Positions 56,667-64,000 of a stretch of 64,000 nucleotides of DNA are shown piece by piece. Every line of letters starts with the position of its first letter. The stretch's first letter is position 1. A program made the translations under genes and the position numbers. The stretch is from Scatosoma sp048465415 (lineage in GTDB: Bacteria; Bacillota; Clostridia; Christensenellales; Borkfalkiaceae): contig DBFWLO010000006.1 in assembly GCA_048465415.1 (NCBI GenBank), forward strand, positions 62,001 to 126,000, written 5' to 3'. The notes beneath the pieces are model-generated. The model saw only the letters and a list, made by a program, of their open reading frames with translations. It searched no databases and was not told where the DNA came from.

Positions 56667-57611
56667 ATGATAACTCACGGCAATGAAATCAAGTTGTTCT
56701 CCGGTAACTCGAACCGCCCGCTGGCGGAATCGATCGCCCATAAGCTCAATACCGAGCTGGGCAATATCGAGGTCTCCTCCTTCTCCGACGGAGAAATCAG
56801 TATCCATATCGAAGAGACGGTTCGCGGCAGAGACCTGTTCATCATTCAGTCCACGTCTTCGCCCGTCAACGACAATCTTATGGAGCTGTTGATCATGATC
56901 GACGCGGCCAAGCGCGCCAGCGCGGGTAGAATCACGGCCGTCATGCCCTATTTCGGGTATGCGCGCCAGGACAGAAAGGCCCGTTCCCGCGATCCCATCA
57001 CGGCCAAACTCGTCGCCAACCTCATCACGGCAGCCGGCGCGGACAGAGTTCTCACGATGGATCTGCACGCCGAACAGATTCAGGGCTTCTTCGATATACC
57101 CGTGGACAATCTTTTAGGCGGCCCCACCCTCTATAATTATTTCGCGAGAGAGGGGAACATCGACGTAGTCGTTTCCCCCGACGTGGGCAGCGTCAAGCGC
57201 GCGAGAAAGGTGGCCGAAAAATTCGGCGTGCCCATCGCCATCATCGATAAGCGCCGTCCCAAAGCGAACGTGATGGAAGTCATGAACATCATCGGCGACG
57301 TGCGCGGCAAGAGATGCCTGATGATCGACGACATGATCGACACGGCCGGCACGATCTGCCAGGGCGCGCAGGCGCTCAAAGACTCGGGCGCGGTGGAAAT
57401 CTACGCGGCCTGCACGCACGCCGTGCTCAGCGGCCCGGCCGTGGAACGTCTGGAAAAATCCGCGATCACCAAACTCGTCATGCTGGATACGGTGCTTCTG
57501 CCCGAAGAAAAAATGCGGGAGAAATTCAGTATTCTCACGACGGCGGACATCTTTGCCGCGGCCATCGAGAACGTCTATCTCGATAAGCCCATGTCCAAAC
57601 TTTACGACTGA
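56667..57611 (+). CDS. prs: Ribose-phosphate pyrophosphokinase
   Basis: This 314-residue enzyme makes PRPP from ribose 5-phosphate and ATP. The segments FSDGEISIHIEETVRGRD, RQDRKARSRDPITAKLVA, DLHAEQIQGFF and the PRPP loop CLMIDDMIDTAGT are all intact and typical of class I PrsA. Length is normal. AAGGAAGG precedes the ATG. Confidence 0.97.
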   Translation: MITHGNEIKLFSGNSNRPLAESIAHKLNTELGNIEVSSFSDGEISIHIEETVRGRDLFIIQSTSSPVNDNLMELLIMIDAAKRASAGRITAVMPYFGYARQDRKARSRDPITAKLVANLITAAGADRVLTMDLHAEQIQGFFDIPVDNLLGGPTLYNYFAREGNIDVVVSPDVGSVKRARKVAEKFGVPIAIIDKRRPKANVMEVMNIIGDVRGKRCLMIDDMIDTAGTICQGAQALKDSGAVEIYAACTHAVLSGPAVERLEKSAITKLVMLDTVLLPEEKMREKFSILTTADIFAAAIENVYLDKPMSKLYD

Positions 57612-57639
57612 TAAAATCGGTTTTCATACCGGGAAATAT

Positions 57640-57676
57640 ACCGCCGTCGCCGAAAAAGCGGCGGCGGTTTCGGCGG
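57640..57676 (+). terminator. Weak GC-rich hairpin after prs
   Basis: ACCGCCGTCGC pairs with GCGGCGGCGGT with one G-T pair. Only short T-runs follow, so it may not stop all transcripts before pth. Confidence 0.5.
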
Positions 57677-57703
57677 TTTTCGAGTAAGACGCGAGGAAAA
57701 AAT

Positions 57704-58264
57704 ATGTATCTGATAGTAGGTCTGGGCAATCCCGAAAAACAATACGAGCGCACCTTTCACAATATGGGTTTTATCGCGGCGGGCGACGCCGCGGAGCTTC
57801 TGGGCGCCAGATTCAAAAAAAAGGAATGCGAAGCCTCGGTCGCGGAGGCGTACGTCAACGGCGAAAAGGTGATCGTCGCCCGCCCGCTGACGTATATGAA
57901 TAATTCGGGCCGCGCGGTGAAGCAGCTGATGTCGAAGTATAAAATCCCGGAAGAAAACCTTCTCGTGATCTACGACGACTACGATCTTCCCAAAGGCAAA
58001 CTGCGGATCCGCGCGAACGGCAGCGCGGGCACGCACAACGGCATGCGCAGCATCATCGGCGAGACGGGGCTTTCGTCCTTTCCCCGGATCCGCGTGGGAA
58101 TCCGCGACGAAGAGGTGAATATTCCCATCATCAATTACGTGCTTTCGGAAGTGAGAAAGGACGACTACGAGCTGTTCGCGTCCGCCTGTCGTAAGGCCGG
58201 CGAGGCGGCGGCGGAATTTGCCCGCGGCGCGTCCATCGAAACGGTGATGAACAAATTCAACTGA
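57704..58264 (+). CDS. pth: Peptidyl-tRNA hydrolase
   Basis: This 186-residue enzyme recycles peptidyl-tRNA. LIVGLGNPEKQYERTFHNMGF contains the catalytic His, and LTYMNNSGRAV, DDYDLPKGKLRIR and GTHNGMRSII complete the family signature. It lies 33 bases before mfd, the same order as in Bacillus. Confidence 0.96.
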   Translation: MYLIVGLGNPEKQYERTFHNMGFIAAGDAAELLGARFKKKECEASVAEAYVNGEKVIVARPLTYMNNSGRAVKQLMSKYKIPEENLLVIYDDYDLPKGKLRIRANGSAGTHNGMRSIIGETGLSSFPRIRVGIRDEEVNIPIINYVLSEVRKDDYELFASACRKAGEAAAEFARGASIETVMNKFN

Positions 58265-58297
58265 GAGGGCAAAAAAGGAAACGGACAGACGCAATCG

Positions 58298-61200
58298 ATG
58301 AAAGAAAATTTCTTTACCTTTGAACAGATGGGAGGGGAATACCCCCTCTTAGAGGAAGAGCTCCGCCGCGGCACGCCCACGGCGGTTTTCGGCGTTTCCG
58401 ACGCCCTGAAATATCTCGTCGCTTCCCTGATCCCCGCTCCGATCGTGTATATCACGGCCGACGCGGTGGCGGCGGAAAAGGCCGCGTCCGACATCGCCGC
58501 GCTTTCGGGCAAAAAAACGGCGGTGCTGGCGGCGAAAGACGAAGTCCTGCTCTATCGCAAAGCCCTCTCCAAAGATTCCCTGTTCAAACGTTTAAACGGT
58601 ATTTACGCCCTGGAAAACGGCTGTCCGGTGGTGACGGCGGAGATCGACGCGCTCGTCCAGCTCTTCCCAAAAACGTTGCCCGTGCTCGAATTGAAAGAGG
58701 GGGAGGACGTCGATTTCCTTTCCCTGCCCGCAAAATTATCGCAGATGGGCTACGTGCGCGGGTTCGAGGTGGAAACGAAGGGCGCGTTCGCGCTCCGCGG
58801 CGACATTCTCGACGTCTATCCGATCAACGCGGACAATCCCGTGCGCGTCGACTTTTTCGGCGACACCGTGGAAAAGATCAAGCCCTACGATTTCGCGACC
58901 GGCGAACGCCTCGAAAACGTAAAGGCGCTGACGATTTTATCCGCCACCGACGTCTTTGCCCGCGACGGGGACGGGAAAACGGTCGAAAAAGCGTTAAAAG
59001 ACGGTCTGAAAACGTTTACATCTTCGGAATCCTACGCGCGGGGCAAGGAGATTGCGGACGAGATTCTCTCCGATCCGCAGGGGGAAAAATCCGCTTTTTT
59101 GATGCCGCTTCTCAAAAATTCCGTCGATTTCTTTTCCGTACTTCCCAAAGACGCGGTTCTCGTGTTCGACGAGGGCAAAACGCTTTGGGACAAATTCAAC
59201 GCCCTCTATAAAGAGCACGAGGAGCGGTTCCGCCGTTTGCAATCGGGCGGCGAGGCGTTTCCCTTTTCTTTCGGGCAGTATACCGATCAGGGCGGCTTTC
59301 TCGCTTCCGGTTCCGCCTTCCGCCGCCTGGCTCTGCAAACGTTTACAGGCAAGCCTTTTTTCTTCGAGCCGCTGAAAATTTTCAATCTCGCGGCGACGCC
59401 GGCGGCGAAATACCTCAACGGGTTCCCGGCGCTGTTGACGGATGTGAAAAACTGGCTGAAAGGTGGCTATCGGGTTCTGCTTTGCTGCGGGGACGCTTCC
59501 CGCGCGGCGAAGATGGGGGAACTTTTGTCGGACGAGTACGTTTCCACCGTCTCTTTGCCCGATAAACTGGACGATTTCAAAGGCGTGTGCGCGAGGGCGG
59601 AACGCCTCGACAAAGGCTTTATCCTGCACGAATGTAAGCTGGCCGTGATCGGGAGCGGGGATCTGTATACGAAGCCGCCGGAACAAAAACGGATCCGCCG
59701 CAAGCGGGGGGATATGTTCTCCGCGCCCGAAGTGGGCGACTACGCGGTGCACGAAACGCACGGCATCGGCAAAGTCGTCGGCACGAAAAAGATCGAGACG
59801 ACGGACGGCACGAAGGAATATATCGCGCTCGAATATAAAGACGGCGACGTGCTCTACGTGCCCGCCGAAAACATGGACATTCTGTCCAAATACGTAGGCG
59901 ACGCGAATCCCTCTTTGAGCAAGATCGGCGGCGCGGATTTCGAGCGGGTAAAGGCCCGCGTGCGCGCCTCCCTCAAAAGACTCGCCTTCGACCTCAAAAA
60001 GCTCTACGCGGAACGCGCGCAGTCGCGCGGCTACCGTTTTCCCGAAAACGAAGCGTTCATGCGGGAATTCGAGGACGCTTTCGCCTACGATCTCACGCCC
60101 GACCAAGCGAGTTCGGTGGAGGAGATCAAGGCGGATATGTGTTCGGAAAAAGTCATGGACCGCCTGCTCTGCGGGGACGTGGGCTTCGGCAAGACGGAGG
60201 TCGCTTTCCGCGCCGTGTATCTGTGCGTACTGGCGGGCAAGCAGGCGGCGCTGATGTGTCCGAGCACGATTTTGTGCAATCAGCACTTCAACACCGCCTG
60301 CGAGCGGTTCGCCGATTTCGGCGTGCGCGTGGCGGCGCTCAACCGTTTCAATTCGCCTAAGGAACAGGAAAAGATCTTAAAGGGGCTGAGCGACGGGAGC
60401 ATCGATTTCGTCGTCGGCACCCACCGCCTGCTTTCGGGCGACGTGAAATTCAGCAATTTAGGCCTTCTCGTTCTGGACGAGGAACAGCGCTTCGGCGTGG
60501 AGCATAAGGAGAAGATCAAGAATCTGAGAAAGGACGTCGACTGTCTGACGATGACGGCGACGCCCATTCCCCGCACGCTGCACATGTCCCTTTCGGGGAT
60601 CCGCGACATCTCGACGATTCAGACGCCTCCCGGCGAGCGTCTGCCCGTGCAGACCTACGTGGTGGAGGAGACGGAGACGCTGATCCGCGACGCGTGTATC
60701 CGCGAGCTCGCCCGCGGCGGACAGGTGTTTATTCTCTATAACAAAGTGGAAAGCATCTTCACGTTCGCGGCGAAGATCAAACGCGTCGTGCCCGAAGCGG
60801 AAATCTCCGTGGCGCACGGTCGTATGGATAAAACGGTGCTCGAAAACAGCGTCTTCGATTTTTACAGCGGCAAATCGAATATCCTCGTCACGACGACGAT
60901 CATAGAAAACGGGATCGACCTTCCCAACGCCAATACGCTCATCGTCGTGGACAGCGATAAGCTGGGCATTTCCCAGCTCTATCAGCTCAAAGGCCGGGTG
61001 GGGCGGGGCACGCGGCTCGCGCACGCCTATTTCACCTTCAAGGCGGAGCGGGTGATGACGCAGAACGCCGCCCAGCGCCTCAAAGCGATCATGGAATTCA
61101 CCGAGCTCGGCTCGGGCTATAAACTGGCGATGCGGGATCTGGAAATCCGCGGCGCGGGCAACGTGCTCGGCGCGGAACAGCACGGCCACATGGATAAAGT

Positions 61201-61708
61201 GGGCTACGAGCTGTACGCCAAACTTCTCAAAGAAGAACTCACCGGCGAGACGCAGACGGTGGCGGAACTCGATATCCGCGCCAACGCCTATATTTCGGAA
61301 AAATACATCGAATCCTCCGCCGGCCGGCTGGATACGTATAAACAAATCGCGGAGATCTCCACGGTCGCGGACTATAAACGGGTGTATTCTTCGCTGGAAG
61401 AGACGTACGGGCCGCTGCCGCAGGCGGTCGTCAATCTGCTCGTCATCGCCGTTTTGAAGAGCTACGCGGCGAAATTCAACGTCAGAAAGATCACAGTCGC
61501 GAAAGGCGTGGGCGCGCTGGAATTTCCCTCGCTCGATGCGCTCGGCGATAAACGAATCCTCGCGGCGATGGATAAATACAAGGAAAAGGTGCGGCTGAAT
61601 ATGGCGGAAGCGCCCGTCGTGGAGATCTTCGGCCGGCGCGAAGCCTCCGAACTGATGGCGGAAATGACAAAATTTTTGAAATTTGCCCTAACTTTCACAA
61701 CTTTATAA
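58298..61708 (+). CDS. mfd: Transcription-repair coupling factor
   Basis: This 1,136-residue ATP-driven translocase removes stalled RNA polymerase and recruits UvrA. The N-terminal UvrB-like region (about 1-450), the RNA-polymerase-interacting domain (VGDYAVHETHGIGK...YKDGDVLYVPAE), the helicase core (CGDVGFGKTEVAFRA Walker A; LDEEQRFG Walker B; TATPIPRTLHMS) and the TRCF C-terminal domain are all present. Length matches the family. Confidence 0.97.
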   Translation: MKENFFTFEQMGGEYPLLEEELRRGTPTAVFGVSDALKYLVASLIPAPIVYITADAVAAEKAASDIAALSGKKTAVLAAKDEVLLYRKALSKDSLFKRLNGIYALENGCPVVTAEIDALVQLFPKTLPVLELKEGEDVDFLSLPAKLSQMGYVRGFEVETKGAFALRGDILDVYPINADNPVRVDFFGDTVEKIKPYDFATGERLENVKALTILSATDVFARDGDGKTVEKALKDGLKTFTSSESYARGKEIADEILSDPQGEKSAFLMPLLKNSVDFFSVLPKDAVLVFDEGKTLWDKFNALYKEHEERFRRLQSGGEAFPFSFGQYTDQGGFLASGSAFRRLALQTFTGKPFFFEPLKIFNLAATPAAKYLNGFPALLTDVKNWLKGGYRVLLCCGDASRAAKMGELLSDEYVSTVSLPDKLDDFKGVCARAERLDKGFILHECKLAVIGSGDLYTKPPEQKRIRRKRGDMFSAPEVGDYAVHETHGIGKVVGTKKIETTDGTKEYIALEYKDGDVLYVPAENMDILSKYVGDANPSLSKIGGADFERVKARVRASLKRLAFDLKKLYAERAQSRGYRFPENEAFMREFEDAFAYDLTPDQASSVEEIKADMCSEKVMDRLLCGDVGFGKTEVAFRAVYLCVLAGKQAALMCPSTILCNQHFNTACERFADFGVRVAALNRFNSPKEQEKILKGLSDGSIDFVVGTHRLLSGDVKFSNLGLLVLDEEQRFGVEHKEKIKNLRKDVDCLTMTATPIPRTLHMSLSGIRDISTIQTPPGERLPVQTYVVEETETLIRDACIRELARGGQVFILYNKVESIFTFAAKIKRVVPEAEISVAHGRMDKTVLENSVFDFYSGKSNILVTTTIIENGIDLPNANTLIVVDSDKLGISQLYQLKGRVGRGTRLAHAYFTFKAERVMTQNAAQRLKAIMEFTELGSGYKLAMRDLEIRGAGNVLGAEQHGHMDKVGYELYAKLLKEELTGETQTVAELDIRANAYISEKYIESSAGRLDTYKQIAEISTVADYKRVYSSLEETYGPLPQAVVNLLVIAVLKSYAAKFNVRKITVAKGVGALEFPSLDALGDKRILAAMDKYKEKVRLNMAEAPVVEIFGRREASELMAEMTKFLKFALTFTTL

Positions 61709-61717
61709 CGAAAAACG

Positions 61718-61747
61718 TTTGCACATTTGCGCGAAATAAGTTATAAT
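61718..61747 (+). promoter_or_regulatory. Promoter of the PrsA-like lipoprotein
   Basis: TTTGCA (61718-61723) and TATAAT (61742-61747) with an 18-bp spacer, 85 bases before the chosen start codon. Confidence 0.7.
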
Positions 61748-61831
61748 ATAGGCTGTGACATAAATCCCGTCGGGAATAGTCCCGCATTTTTGCGGCAAAG
61801 GGAAAGTACGATAAAAAATCGGAGCGGTTTT

Positions 61832-63976
61832 ATGAAGAAGAGAAACACATTTAAGAAGATAACGGTACTCGCTTTATGTTTTGCGTTTGCGGCGAGCGGC
61901 GCCGCCTGCGGCGAAGGTCTGATCACCACGAACAGCCAGAAAGACATGGCGCAGGTCGTGGCCAACGTGAATATAGCCGACCACGACGCGTTCAAAGACG
62001 GCGGCGAATACGCGCCTTACGCGGACGTCATCAGAAATATGAACTCCAAGATTTTAAAACGGGATCTGGTGGCGTATTTCCTCAACACCGGGTATAATTA
62101 TATAAACAGCGGCGGCAAGACGTACGAGGAAACTTTCAATCTTCTCATGGACAACCTGGTCAGCCGCAAGATCATGGTGCAGTACGCGATGGCCTACTAT
62201 TTCGATTCGGACGAGGGCTACACCATAGATAAATACAACGCCTACGTCGAAAGCGAAAAAGCGGCGGTGAGCGACGAGCGGATCAAGATCCATTACGAAG
62301 CGCATCCCGAAATTCTCACGATGAAATATTTCCTCACCGAGGGCGGCGCCGATCCCACGGAATACGACAAAGCCGTTTACAGCCTCAAAGTGATGATCAA
62401 CAATACGCTCGATTCCTCCGAGAAGAACTATATCGAGGAAGAGGACGATGACGAGGAGGACAGCGCCGAGGCCCGCACTACGCCCAACGGCGTCGGCTCC
62501 GAAGAGGAAGACTACTACGAGACGGATTACGAGATCTATACGGGAAGAAATACCCTCGACAGCTGCGGTTCCTACGAAGCGCTCGAAGGTTCCACGCAGA
62601 CGACGAGAAAGAAGGCCTACAACAGCTTTCTCACCAGTCTTTCCGCGAACAACCTTTTAGGCAAGCGGGAGGACACCTCCGATTTCACAAAGACCGACTA
62701 TTACTACGTGGAGCTTGCGAGCCAGCTCGAACAGGCGCTGATCACGAAATACAGCGACGATCTGAACGAGGAAGCGAATAAGGAGCTCACGCAGGAATAC
62801 GTCGAAGGTAAATACGAATCGATTAAAAACAGCCAGCAGAATATCTATTCCGCAGACCAGAGTTCTTTCGAGACGAAGATCGGCGAAGTATCCGACACCT
62901 CGTTCGTGCTTTACAGCCCGAAAGCCGGCTTCGGATTCGTCTACAACATTCTGCTTCCTTTCTCCGCCACGCAGTCCCAGCTCCTTTCCACCTATACCAA
63001 CGACAAGGGCTTGCAGAAGGGGGAATACTATGCGAAGCGCGCGGATCTGCTCACCAACATAAAGGGCAAAGACCTGCGTTCGACGTGGTTCTCCAAGAAC
63101 GACGACAAGAATCATGCCTTTGAAGCGACGGGCGATTATTATAAGAACGCGCAGGTGGCCGGGAACGAAACCAACTATCTCTTCTTCGAGGACAACCTCA
63201 AAAAGAGCGAAGGCGACAACGCGCGCTATAAGGAGCTTGGCCAGTATTACGGACAGTATCCGTACAACGGTGCGGTGACGAAAGACGAGGACGGTAAATA
63301 TACCTGCAAACCCAATCAGCTGTCCATCGACGAGTTCATCGCCGAAATGGAAGCCTATCTCAAATATGCGGGGCTGACCGCGAGCGGCGGTAAGTCGGGC
63401 GGCTACGTCACCAACGGCGATTACAAGCAGACGGACGGTAAATTCAATTACGCGGATTTCCTCTATTACGAAGGCAAAGTGAACGTCGGCGCGAATACCG
63501 TCGAAGCGCGGAGCGATTATTTCGTCAAGGGCACGGACGCTTATAAAGCGGTCTCCGTCGTCAACGAGCTCATGTTCGCGTACAGCACCGATACGGGCTG
63601 TCTCAATAAATATATGGGTTATACGGTTTCTCCGTATAAGACGAGCTATATGGCGGAATTCGAGTACGCCGCGCAGTATGCGATCAATCAGGGCCCCGGC
63701 TCCTACGTGGTGTGCCCCACCGATTACGGCTGGCACGTCATTTACGTTCCTTTCGTCTACGACGAGGGCGAAGTATACGATTTCAAGTGGGAAGAGCGCG
63801 AAGAGGAAGGCACTTTCTCCTATCTCTTCTACGAATCCCTGAAATCGAGCTCTTCCAATTCTTCCTCCTACGCGTCGATGATTCAGAATCAGATTCTCAC
63901 CAAATACAACACCGATACCTGCGTCAAGCTCTATAAGAACAGATATAAAGATCTTCTGAGCCTCGATAAAGCGTAA
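61832..63976 (+). CDS. Large PrsA/SurA-like lipoprotein foldase
   Basis: This 714-residue protein has a lipoprotein signal with lipobox GAAC (Cys26). The following region (VANVNIADHDAF...YEETFNLLMDNLVSRKIMVQYAMAYY) resembles the SurA/PrsA N-terminal chaperone helices. The remainder is highly polar, with an acidic stretch (NYIEEEDDDEEDSAEA) near residue 200 and many Tyr, Asn and Ser. A conventional PPIC domain with its glycine motif is not obvious. The end VVCPTDYGWHVIYV matches the last strand of parvulin domains (GYHIIxV). It is about twice the size of PrsA. It probably helps fold exported proteins. Confidence 0.75.
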   Translation: MKKRNTFKKITVLALCFAFAASGAACGEGLITTNSQKDMAQVVANVNIADHDAFKDGGEYAPYADVIRNMNSKILKRDLVAYFLNTGYNYINSGGKTYEETFNLLMDNLVSRKIMVQYAMAYYFDSDEGYTIDKYNAYVESEKAAVSDERIKIHYEAHPEILTMKYFLTEGGADPTEYDKAVYSLKVMINNTLDSSEKNYIEEEDDDEEDSAEARTTPNGVGSEEEDYYETDYEIYTGRNTLDSCGSYEALEGSTQTTRKKAYNSFLTSLSANNLLGKREDTSDFTKTDYYYVELASQLEQALITKYSDDLNEEANKELTQEYVEGKYESIKNSQQNIYSADQSSFETKIGEVSDTSFVLYSPKAGFGFVYNILLPFSATQSQLLSTYTNDKGLQKGEYYAKRADLLTNIKGKDLRSTWFSKNDDKNHAFEATGDYYKNAQVAGNETNYLFFEDNLKKSEGDNARYKELGQYYGQYPYNGAVTKDEDGKYTCKPNQLSIDEFIAEMEAYLKYAGLTASGGKSGGYVTNGDYKQTDGKFNYADFLYYEGKVNVGANTVEARSDYFVKGTDAYKAVSVVNELMFAYSTDTGCLNKYMGYTVSPYKTSYMAEFEYAAQYAINQGPGSYVVCPTDYGWHVIYVPFVYDEGEVYDFKWEEREEEGTFSYLFYESLKSSSSNSSSYASMIQNQILTKYNTDTCVKLYKNRYKDLLSLDKA

Positions 63977-64000
63977 ATAAAAGCCGGCTTTGCGCATAAA

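Overview
The window is chromosomal DNA of a spore-forming member of the Clostridia. It is fairly GC-rich, densely packed and mostly plus-strand, with strong purine-rich ribosome binding sites and TTGACA/TATAAT promoters. The spoIIAA-spoIIAB-sigF operon (52011-53552), a class III fructose-1,6-bisphosphatase, feoAB, Flg_new/InlB-repeat lipoproteins and CadA-type metal export fit an uncultured gut clostridium. The exact lineage cannot be read from this sequence.

Layout. 1-9.8 kb is a carbohydrate block: a GH65 disaccharide phosphorylase, a LacI regulator, a beta-lactamase-fold hydrolase, and a GH106-like and a GH78-like alpha-L-rhamnosidase. 10-14.2 kb holds two small genes and a two-component system flanked by two membrane-protein genes that share one operator-promoter design. 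14.3-29.5 kb is housekeeping and envelope: mutM, flavoprotein, DUF3737 protein, feoAB, RluA synthase, two Flg_new lipoproteins, ArsR plus Cd/Zn ATPase, GNAT, rdgB, yfcE and fbp. 29.5-30.4 kb is an aldose epimerase-like gene on the minus strand.

30.5-41.1 kb is a phosphate island: pstS, a fused pstC-pstA, pstB, phoU, a Na/Pi cotransporter, phoB, phoR, a PiT transporter and its DUF47 partner. Three promoters carry TTACA-type boxes at 11-bp spacing, in register with the -10 element. That makes the island look like a self-contained Pho regulon controlled by the PhoB/PhoR pair inside it. 41.1-45.5 kb is a minus-strand operon led by a PTS EIIC-EAL fusion.

45.7-51.4 kb is an AT-richer integrated element downstream of a four-tRNA operon. 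It has two XRE repressors with their operators, two related cysteine-rich small proteins, a HUH rolling-circle-type Rep, a large serine recombinase and three multi-stem palindromic structures. Three repeat units, each ending CCACCA plus a terminator hairpin, divide it into a complete module next to tRNA-Tyr and a shorter module that looks like a decayed relative. This is the most unusual part of the window.

51.4-64 kb returns to core genome: tRNA-Tyr/Phe/Asp/Met, spoIIA, a CPBP protease, rlmH, an M14 peptidase, tadA, prs, pth, mfd and a large PrsA/SurA-like lipoprotein.
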